From IMG/VR virus record IMGVR_UViG_3300008113_000290, positions 1 through 27,866 of that record: a DNA stretch of 27,866 bases, one strand, 5' to 3'. Every line of letters starts with the position of its first letter. Position 1 is the first letter of the stretch. Below the pieces are notes generated by a model. That model made no database searches, was not told the origin of the DNA, and worked only from the letters and a program-made list of their open reading frames with translations. Source of the DNA: a virus. Both the position numbers and the translations under genes were made by a program. Shown here piece by piece: positions 7,593 through 19,500 of the stretch.

Positions 7593-10500
7593 GAGGCAAA
7601 CCTGTGGTCTTCTCCGCTATGAATCTTGCAATAGACGTTGAGTTGTCTAACAGTGATGTGCCCTTAGATGCCGTGGTTTCTCCACGATCGTACCAGATCC
7701 TACCTGTTCTTTTGATCACAGTGATCCTAGTACCTGCTGCTAACGGTTCTGTAAGTCTGATGTAGGCAGCTAATCCATCCACTGCAAATTCTGCTTCTAG
7801 CGTTTCATCTGCTGTAGGACTGTAATCTCCGTTGGCTTCAATCCATACATCTATGGGATCTTTACGCAATCTACGACCACCTGCAAACACTTCAATCTGA
7901 TCACAGGCTCCATAAGTATCAGGCACAGTATCCCTGTACCACGAAGTTCTTATACCTTGTGCAGGCACAAAATCCAAGGGTCCAACTAGTAATGAACTAC
8001 CGTCGCTGACGAAATCTGTTCTATCTTGAGTTTCATTATAAGGTAATATTTCTTCGTAGCCTACATCAACTATAACAGTTCCTATAGCATATGTTTCTGC
8101 AATAGCTGTGCCTTGTGATCCTCTGCGCAACTGTGACAATACATTACCAACTTTACTCATGTATTCTATGCGTTCCCCATCAACACTTATGACTCCTGGA
8201 ACATTTCTTGAAGCGATTGGATCAGTTAGCTGTGATCCGTCAGTGACTGTGATAGTAGTGTCGTAGTAGTTGAGAACTGTGGTTAGATACACCTCTGCTC
8301 TAGCAAATCTATTATAGTGATAGACATTAAGCATATCTTTGTGAATTTCAAAAGCACTAGGTGATCGATAAATGTCTGATGAAAATATCACTATCTTGAT
8401 CCGATCACTAAGGGTAGAATCTGCACCTAGATAAACTACATTTCGAGGTATGCTTACATAGAAGTCTTGATCCTGAGTAAGCCGAACTCCATTTTTATAT
8501 ACCCAAACATAACTGGCAGATATAGGAGCTCGAGGCAGTTGGTACTGTAACTTGCCTCCAACAATTTCATCGGATATCATATCCAGTGCAGCATATTCGC
8601 TGAACCATGTAACATTTATTTCTACATTGTTTGTTTCGTTAGTGGTAATCATTGCGACGCTGGAATCTATCACGAGATTGGCGCCAACTATAGAATATTC
8701 TGCCCTGAGATTATTTTCAATTTTGATATCGTCCCCTACTGAGAGTACAGCAGGTGTTATCACCAATTCTTTTGTGGTACCATTATAGGTATAGTCTGTG
8801 ATAAAGGTTTTCAACTGATTATTCACATACACTCTGATATTGCTTGGAAGAATAGCTCCAGAAACTTCAAATGGATCCTGACCTAGAATAAAAGTATTAT
8901 TGATTCCGTCATATTCCGCATAGATTGTATCTGCACCTATGAGGTATTGGCCATCTACTTCTACTAGCATCGAATTAGGTGCTGATCCTCTGGATAGTTC
9001 TACAAATCCTTCAAGATCAAAACTTCGTGTGCTACCCTCAAAATACACCGTTTGAGTATTGACCTGCACCACAGACACTCCCGAACTATCTACATCAGCA
9101 CCAGCTTCTAGACTTATTATTTTTATTACTGCTTCCGCTGGAGGAACTATACTAAATTCTACTAGAGTTTTTCCTGGTACATCAATAACTCCTGTGCTGT
9201 CTATGAAACCAACATCTACAGACTCACCATTGACTGTGACAAATGTCAATGCTGTATCCTCGTAATTAGCGTCTGTAAGGAATAAATTAGTGGCTCCGTC
9301 GGCTACGAACAGATCTGAAGATAATATACCTATTCCGCCGATGCCTATAGAAATAACTTCTATTATTGAATCGCTGATTGGTGCTGTATTAAATATTACC
9401 GTATTTTGTAATAGGTCCAGAGAATAATCTATTCCAAGATATTTTTTAACTTTATTTACATACACGATTACCGATTTATTTTCAATAACACGTTGTCCGA
9501 TGTCAAAGTCAGTAGTGATCCCATTGCCCTTGATAATTTTAGATTGCAGCGCCGCTGATCCTGTAGGTGTTGATTGAAACACTTTGATAGACACGCTGTC
9601 CATGACCTGACCGGGAACATTTTCTTCTGGAGCAGGTACATGGTCAGGTTCAATAAATTTTCCACCTGTTATAGCTATTTCTTCTGCTGTAGTGCCTTTG
9701 GCTGTAACATACACACTGTCTATAGCTGATAAAGTACCACCACTGAGTTTGGTGTCTAGTAGATTATCATCAGTGATAGTAACAGACCCGTCACTTTCTA
9801 TAGGGCGAAAAATCAACGTGTCACCGTCGTGGGTTGAAATATAATCACCAATTTCAATTACTCTATTGACACCGTCACCTATGAATGTAGGCATTTCTGC
9901 ATTGGGATTTACGCTGGTTGACGAATCTACTTGATCGGAATAAGCAGGATCGTCGATTCTTCTGGTCAGCGTTTCTCCTGCAAGTTTAATATAGATATTA
10001 ATCTCTTGTCCCGCTACAGGAGTGTAAGGCAAAGTCACTGTGTTGGTACTGCCGTCGCAGATCACGTAATAGTCGCTGTTGGTTTCAACACTATCCCAGT
10101 TGTCAGTGAACCACGGTAATGCATCCCAACCACCTGTGACATCAAAAGTTGTTCCTTGTATCTGGACCCCACCAAAATCTATTCCGGTCATTAATTGATT
10201 AAGTTCTTTGCCGATCATACCACTAACAGGATTATAAAACCTATCAATTCTGTTTACTGCAGATAATAATTCGATATTTTTTTCATAACTAATTGTAATA
10301 ATGTCACCTACCAACGGTGCAGTATTGAATATGATTTTTCCTCTCAGCAACGAGTAACTATCAGCAAATGAATAGTAGAGATTAAGAGTGTATTCACTAA
10401 TTAATACTAGTTGATTATTTTTTAATATAGTAATTTTAGTTTTGTCTCTAGTAGGAGCATATCCCAGTTCAAACACCGCTGTAGTTCCTGTGGCTGTAAA

Positions 10501-13500
10501 TGTTTGATTCTGTGTATATGATTGATAGTCACCGGTTTTACTCACACGATCAAATTTCACTGTAAGATCAAAAGTTCTAACTTTGGTGTCACCTAACACT
10601 GCTGTAGCTTTGGCCTGTATGCCATCGTTAGAATTTCCTCCAACTAAAGTAACCGTGGGTCGTTGTGTATATCCACTACCGGCGGTCAATATTCTAATAC
10701 CGGATACTTTGCCGTTGGATATGTAGGCCTGAGCCGTGGCTCCTGAGCCGTTGCCTTCTATGACCACTCTAGGAACTGCGGTATAAGTGGTGCCATAATC
10801 ATACAACAGAATATCAGTAACTACATATCCGTTGTTATCCGTCCACCATTTCCAAGGATACTGTGTTAATTCGTTACGTTCAAACGTTATAGGAACTACT
10901 TTACCGTCTGTAACTGAATAGTTGGGAGCAAGATCAAAATCTGCGACAGCTGATTGATAGGGTTCCGGAGTGCTATACCGACTCACATACTCTCTTACCG
11001 TGGTTCTAAAAGGTTTAACCTCATCTATGTATTGTTGATAACTTTCTAGATTATCATTTTTGTAATTTATTTTTTGTTCAAAACTGCCTACAGAGTGTGT
11101 GGCATTTAAGAAACTGGTTTTGAAAACCCAGTCAACATACTGTTGTTCAGATAAGGCGTATCGTATGCTAGAGAAAAACAGTTTGTTCCATTCTATGGTA
11201 TAGTCAGCAATAAAAATATCTTGTTTTACGGCTTGCAAAATGTTTCTTAATTCTGTTGAATTTGAAATATCATAGGTGGTATTATCAAAACTCTGTGTGT
11301 TATCAAATCCTATGCCTGTCACGGTAGTATCATACAATGAAGATTTCAATTGAATCGTTCCGTTTTCTCTAGCTACTAATTTGAATCTATCTGAAAAAGT
11401 TGCACCGGTATCGTTTATTTTTTCAAATATCGCCCACCCGCCGGCACCATATTCTTTGACTCTTATCAGTGTGCCTAACGAAATTTGATATTGTGATTCT
11501 TGAAATACACTTACAATTCCTAGATTTACCTGAGAATTTTGATCGTATCCGGTAAGATACCAATCCACTGTGTTCCAATATTTGGTAGTATCATAGGCCT
11601 GGGATTGGCTGCGGAAAAATACCTTTCGAACATCATCCCAGGCATAGATACTCCAAAAATTATCTATGGTAGAATCATTTTTAACTAAAACTGAAAAATT
11701 TCGTATAGTGATCGACAAGGTTCGATATCGTTTACCTCTGCTTAACACTGTAGCAGTGACCACCCTTCCTTGACCGTCAATCCTACACACCGCGGAGGCG
11801 TTGATTCCATCTCCGTTAATGGTTATCGAAGGTCCCTCATATAGTTGAGGAATCGTACCTAATATTGCCACTTTAGGTTTATATCCAAATCCCGGTTCAA
11901 CGATGTCAACCGTATCAAGTTCACCATCTACTAGATTAGCTCTAAGCACAGCCTGTTTGGTTCTTACTGTACCTACTGTCCGAAGATCAATCTCTGTGTC
12001 CACTATGACGTCGTATAGATTTAATATTTCTGCCGGTACAGTATCTTTAGAATTTAAATTTGTAAAATCTATAAGATCAGCGAACGGTTGAGTAGTTAAT
12101 ACCGTGTTGATATTTGTTATGGCTAATTTTAATGCCATAATTCTATCAACAAATATACTTTGGCGCGGTCTAAAACTTATACCGTATTTTTGTTTAGCAG
12201 ATAATTTTGTATCAGGTACTCTATTGCCTTGAATGTCAGTGCCTATCAAGCTGTCAATCCATTTATTTTCCAGCTGTGCTGTTGGAACGCTGTCAGCAAC
12301 AGATTCTGTTAATAATTGATATTCACTGTGTATTGGTCTTTGAGATTCTAGATCATTTCTATACTTAATGTTAATCAATGCAGTGTCCGACGACATCATT
12401 GATTTTACATTGTATAAAACAAACTTATCAGCTGCTATCAACGCCATAAATGCAGTGCCCGTACCTACAGGATTGGCAATGATGTTAGCTACTTCTGCTG
12501 CCGATCGTGTTCTACCTGGCAGATTTGCAGGCACCACAGTCTTGTTTTCTACCCAATAAAAATAAACTGTTTCTTGTACCTGTCCGGTGGTAGAGTTAAA
12601 AGTTTGTTTTAGACTGTATGCATCGTTATTAGGATATAAAGGTTGGCCGCTGATACCTAATGATAAGCCTTCGTTGGTGTCGGCCACTGCTGCCCACTCA
12701 TTAGGCAACAGCACACTCTGTACCCATTCGTACACTGCAATTTCGCTGCCCTCGACCTGTTGGTTCCAAGTACCTGTTCTAAAAGCAGCATCGCCCTGTT
12801 CTGCATAGATCCATTTTACGGCAGATGTGTTCCACCATAATCTACCAACATTAGATTCATACCAGGCGATGGCAGGATCTGTAATTACTTGATCATTGCC
12901 TATGGTATAAACCGCTGGATCATACGGTGTCTTGAATTTAATTTCTTGTTCTGCTGTGTTTAGTATTTTCCCTTTCGCAGCGTCTATGTAATCGAGATCT
13001 TGTATTTTAACGTTCTGTACATTGTCATATAATTCTATGCTTCTGATTTTTCTTATATCTATCACAGGCTTTTGTGTGCTGAGGATGTTCCAAGAACTTC
13101 GTGCAGGATCTTTTTTGAACAATCTAGCATTGCCTATGTACGGTCCTTCGAAGGCCACACCGCCTACATCATGCAGTACCGGTACCCTATAGTATGGAGA
13201 TCCCACTGCCACATAATGTCCCACACAATCTACGCTGGAACCAAATGCTTCATCAGGAGAAAATACTTCCTGTAGTTTTTCAGTGAGGAAAAATATTTGA
13301 TCTTTTTTGTCAAATATATAAACTCCACCGGTGAAACCTTGCGCAGTGCTGAATCTAGTTGATCTTAGATCAAATGTTGTATCCCGCAGAATATCAAATG
13401 TTATAGGAATGTTGTTCGAAGCATTCTTTGCACCTACGGCAATTTTTGCTGCATCAGGACTCACTGAAACACCAAACCCAAAATACTCATTGGGATATGT

Positions 13501-16500
13501 CTCGAAACTTTCTAGGCGCTGTTTTACCCTGTATTCGGTAGTGGCACTATCTAATCCCAACACATACACGCTGCCTTGGTCCTGATAGTTGATATCTGAT
13601 TTAGGACTAGATACCACCAGTAAGTTTCCAGTCAAATCCATGTCCATGGCAAATCCAAACTGATCTCCAGTGCTGATCACTAGTCCGGAATCTACGTCTG
13701 AGAATGAACTGATAGATGCTGCATTGATCATTTGTTTCAGTTCATAAATGTCACCTTCAGTACGAGCATAGACCCACACCTTGCCACTGGATTGAGTAGT
13801 ACTGTCTCCTACCACCTGCCAGTTGGAGCTGTTTGATGGGTCTTCGTTGTAGCTTCTATATGTGGAGTCTGCTCCTAGAAACGCATCACCTAACCTGTAG
13901 TATTGATAAGAATCTCCGGGTGCTGTGGGATCTTTGAATCTCACTACTTCACCCTCTACGTATTCCACATCACCTCTCCATAGGCCTCGATAATTTACAA
14001 AATACTGTCCGTCTGCATCTGGAGCACCTATGACCAATATGCTGCCGTCTCGATTCATGGTCATACTAGAACCAAATCTGTCACCTTGTTTTACTAATTC
14101 CGCCATCTGTGTATCACTTAACAGTCCTGTGATAGCGAATTCCAAGGTGCTGCCGTCATCCTCTACAGATAATGTAGTTGGCAGAGAACAGTTGGTGCTA
14201 ATGTCACTGACCTTTAACCAACCTTGAGATTCTATAGTAATTGTGCTGCCGTCTGAGGTAGAATCTTCTAGATTCATCCATAGATTTCCCCTCACAGCCT
14301 CTGCTATGGGGTCCTGCGCAGCCTGCCATACGATTTCTCCCGCTTTGTAAGATTCTTGGAAATCGTAAACGCCTTTGTACATGGGATTTTCTAGATGGCT
14401 CCATGCTGTGCCAGAATATTTAAAGAGATATACGCGGCCTGTGTTGTTGTAGGCACCTGTGGCGGATACAGCCATGTAGTATGTGCTGCCGCTGACCGAT
14501 ACAGTTATCTCGCTGCCAAATCTTTCGTTGTCTGCAGGTCTCGGGCTGACTAAAGCAGCGGTGTTGGAAAATCTACCGTTGGCATAGTTATAGACTGCTA
14601 TCATTCCCTGCTGATACAGACCTGTACTGACTCCAGATTCAAGTGCTGGTATGATCGTGGCTAATTCCCAATCATCTGTGTTCACTGCTAGTTCGCTGCT
14701 GCCATCGCCTACCACTGTATTGGCATTTTTGGCTCGGTAAAGTCGGCCGCCGTATATCACAATTTCATCTGGTTGATATAACTGATCTGTTCCCCACGGA
14801 CCGCGGAATGCACTGGCTACACCGCTGGCTTCATCGGCACCTATAATCAGTACCTTACCATCTGGGCTCAGTGACATAGAATTACCAAAAGATCCCAATG
14901 CGGTTGTAAAGAATCCGGTAGGTGGTGAAACTATCTGTTTCAATACCAGTCCTGCAGAACTTTCAGCATACACAGTGACTATACCAGAACCGGGTATGCT
15001 GACTATCAGCTGTTTGTTAACGGTGTCATAAATCACTTTCTTACCCGTATTTACGGGGCTGGTTGTAGCATAATCTGTGATGGCACTGGCCGTATATTGT
15101 TTTTGTTTTTCTATCACTTCCCATAGATCATCACCATTGTTGTCTATGAACAGTCTAGAGTTATTGTACAGCAGTGCAGACGCGCCTCGATCTAAAACCT
15201 GATAATCAGCAAATCTACTATCAGTGAGTATAGTAGGATTGGCCAATGTGCTTTCGTCTAGTTCTGGATCTTCAATGTCGCTACTGACCCCAACACCAAT
15301 CGTGGTATTTGTCACTGTAACAATTTTGAAAAATCCCTGTAGGTTGATTATGTTTCTAAACCCCACATAGGTTTCAACTTCAAATGCATGTGGTCGATTA
15401 AAGGTAACTGTCACTGTGGTGTCATCAAATCTTTCCACCGCAATTACAAATAACATTTCGGATTGATTAGCTCTCAATACCGTCCAAGAATCTTTATCGA
15501 ATGTAACCCATATATGATCATTTTCTCTAACTGTGGAGATATTCAACGTGTTCAATGCTGCTTGAGTAGCTACCACATGTTCATATTGATCTTCATAAAC
15601 ATACCCTGCGGTTAATGTGGGTTCTGTATCTTCAGAGATCGGAGTGATTTCTGCGGTGTAAGGGGTAGGACTAATGGTAAAATCATTAGCTGTGATTCTA
15701 TAATTTTTATCGGTACCTATGACAGTTTCTGAAGACTGGAGTAGAAATAACTGAGGATTTAACTGAAGTTTGTTTTTTTCTATTTGTATTTCTATTTCTC
15801 TAAGCTGGTCAGTGCCCCCCATGCGACCTACTAAGAAGGCCCACTCTTCGTTAAGAGTTACACTGTCGGACCCAGATCGACTGAGTTTGCCAAATATTTT
15901 TGTTATAGCGTTGGCCGATCCTTTTTCACGTATGAATCCTTGATACAGTTGGAACTGACTTACCGGATCTTCAGCTAGGTTGTTTAAATAATCTCTCTGT
16001 TGATATCCTATGGTGTGTCTTGCCAGTGCTCTCTGACTTTGATTAACGCCCTCAGATGATGTTTCAAAATAATCGCTGAACTGTTTGATCTTATAATCAA
16101 AATTGGGTAGTAATTGTTTTTGTGGAGTGGAATCTAATTTGGTCCAGAAAGTGTCATTGAAGATTTCTGTGCCTAGTTGATTTGTTAGACTGGTCCAATT
16201 ATAACTTTTATATGAAACTATATCACCTAATTTGTAATCTGTAAAAGACTGCCAGATCTGTATGTTAACGTTATCAAACAGAAATCCTGGACTAGTGTAA
16301 TCACCATCCCAGTCCACTGTGCGGAATCCCTGTGCTTTAATACGACCCTGTCGATATCCTGTAGTTTTATCATAGATGATGTCGTTGAACACTGTGCGAT
16401 CATTAAATACTGTGACATGTTCTTTGAGAACATAATTTAATTTCAAGAAAAATATACCATCGGTAGTATTAGCCGTTTCTATTGTGATGTTTTGAAAACT

Positions 16501-19500
16501 GCGATTGACATTTATAAATCTTGGTTCTAGAGGTTTGCCATCACCTTTTAATACCTGATAGTCATAGAATCCATCCAATATATTATCAGCTACGCCCACG
16601 GGCACCATAACATCTACCTTTTGTGCAACAGGACTTATTGCAATTAACGATCCTTGTTCCCAGTTATGTTTAGTCCAGAACATGAATTCTTTAGCACTGC
16701 TGAGCCAATCCTGGCTGACTTGATTCTCCGGATCGTATCTATCAAATTTAAATCCAAGACTTTTTAGATAGCTTTCGTAACCTAGTAGAAAATCAACTAC
16801 CTGTTGTACGGTGGTGAACAGTGTGCCGTAACTGATACGTTTTACTGACAGTGTGTTAAATGTGCGTCGGCGAAGTGCTTCTACTGCACCTACTTTAGGA
16901 ATTGTGCTGAGTTTTTGCCATGCTGTGCGATCAAAGGCACCACCACTGTTGTGTGTGCGTAGTGCTCTATAAAAATCATTGAAATATCGTACCAATGTAC
17001 CATTGTTGTAATTTTTATCTGTGGTCCAGTCTAGAAATGTTTCACTAACTCCTCCAACAGATATCAATGGATCTCGCTGGCTGACCAATGCTTGATGATA
17101 TTCAAAATAAGGATGTATGTCGTCATAGCCTGTGGCTATCCATCCGCCTTGTGTTTTTTCAAATATAACTCCGCTGATAGCCACTGTGGCCACTGGAGCA
17201 CCTACATTAAAAATGATATCATAATTTTCTGCAGGCACATATATACTGCTGGTAGTAGCTGAGGGGCTTTTTGAATCCAGTAAGAATTTCTGCTGTTGTT
17301 GATCTACAAACCCACTCATCCTAAAACTCAAGGCAACATCAAGTCTGTTTATTTTTTCTAATATACTGTCTTGAGGAATACCTCTGGATTTTATGTAGGC
17401 CACTATATATTTCAATAAGCCAATGTGTGGATCTGATAATGCAGTTGGAGCAATGTCGCCCAAGGTGCTGAATAAGGAAGTCGTGCTATTCACTGTCTGA
17501 TCTATTATGTTGGTAGTGGTCCTAGAGCGATCAAAATTATCTGTGATGAATTCAAAAGGTTTCATCAGACACATGGCCATTACGACTGCGAACGGCCATT
17601 CTGAACTAGATCTCCAAGCATATTCCACTGGACTGATATCACCCAGCACAAACGGACCTTGATTATTAATCAGTGAAAAATTCTGTGCTAGGCCGCTGTC
17701 CAATGGACTCAACAACACTCCATCGCCATCTGTAGGAATATGATTCAACAACCCTGGACGTTTGTATCTATCGTGACGGCCGGCTCTGGTTCCTTGCCTA
17801 ATATGACCATTCTCTAGATCTTCCCAGAGCAATAGATTGTTGCGTGTGTATGGGGCAGCACCATACTGTGTTTGCCACCAATCAGGTTCTTGTGAAAATC
17901 CCAGCATCTCCCACGGACAACGGTGTGGTCGATCTGTGTCATAGAACCATTGATAGACTCCTCTCCAATACCCGGGCAAAGACTGTGTCTTGGTTGGATC
18001 TGACATTCTAGAATAGGTATAGGTGAAACTATTCTCACTATCAAAATACGTGTTTAAGGTATAATTGATATTGGTATTCTGTATCCATTTTAAAAATTCT
18101 TGATTAACAATATCATCTAACTGTTTCTTGGTATAAAGACCAACATCATAATATCCGCCTAGAATAGCATCAATATCAAAGATCTCAGGATCGTATTCCT
18201 GTTTGATGTTATTGTAGATACGATATTCAAGTTCTAATAATAAATCATCTCTGAAATCACCATAGGCAGCTGTGATACTGCCATCGTGTCCCTGTATAAC
18301 TTCACGAGGTTCCTGATAGGTATCGTCTACGAATTTTCGAGGAGTGTATTTTTTATACAGTCCCATGCTGGTAGGAGTTGGCGGAACATGACTAGTGGCT
18401 GTGGAAATATATTCACGTATTTCTACAACATCATTTTCTTCAAGAGTCACTGTGAGCTGTACAAATCCGAAGGTCGAATTGAATACATAGTCTCTGGCAT
18501 TTAGCAATTGACTGTTGTTGAGATAAACATAAACTGCACGTTTGCTGAGAGTGTTAAGATCAAATTTTTCACTTAATGCAAATGTTTTTATTTCTACATC
18601 TTCTACTGTATAGGTGATGGCTGTATAGGCACCAGCTCCCAACATGTCACTGTCTGCAAATGGACTTACTGCTGTTTTGTTTTTTGCTAGGCCAGTAATA
18701 ACATCGTCGACAAAATCCGGAACACTGTCATTATAAGCAATTTCTAATGCTTTAACAGAAAAATTATTTTTGAAGTCTGTATAGGCTTTTTTAGCATACT
18801 GTATTGATTTAATCACGTTGTGAGTCTTATCACACAGAGTCATTATAGCCAGTGGTGCGATTCCTGAATGTTTAAGGAATCGCTTGGCGTGTTTTTCGTA
18901 TCCAGAAATATCTCGCAGATTACTGACTCCTGGAATAATGCCAATGAGTGCGGAATCAAATTCTACCGCTGAAACAACATGGTCTACTGCTTGTCCTAAT
19001 GTGAATGATGTCAGCTGTGCATTTAACGGATTTTTTTCCAATCCCACAGGTATTTCGTAATAGCCTTGATCAGGATCAAGATCTGTAATAATTTTCAATA
19101 CCACAGTGTCTTTGGCCGACAGTGTGTAAGGAAATACAAATGTGTTCTGTGTTCTGGTATAGGATTCTGTATATTTTACGCCATTAATGTAAACATTTAT
19201 TATCGGATCGGTAGATAACATCGACCATTCTATGGTATTAAATATCAGCGTGTTAGTATCACTGGTAACCAATTGACTGTCGATGATGGGTTGCATGTAT
19301 TCTGCACCTGCTGGTAACCAGCCATTGTCATAGACTCCGTCTGGGTTAAACATGTAATAACCAGTAGATATTTTTACACTTTTAGGTATGCGTATTTCTG
19401 TGTACTCAGCAACATCTAAGTCCCAGTCAAAATTAAATTCTATGTCACCAACGTTGTCAATATTCAAATAGCTGAGACTGAATCCTAATTCAGGATCTAC

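Noticed and set aside
16509-16520. TATAAATC (plus) and TATAAATG (minus), similar to late promoters
   Set aside because: They lie inside the giant gene, lack the final A of the consensus, and no gene starts downstream of them.
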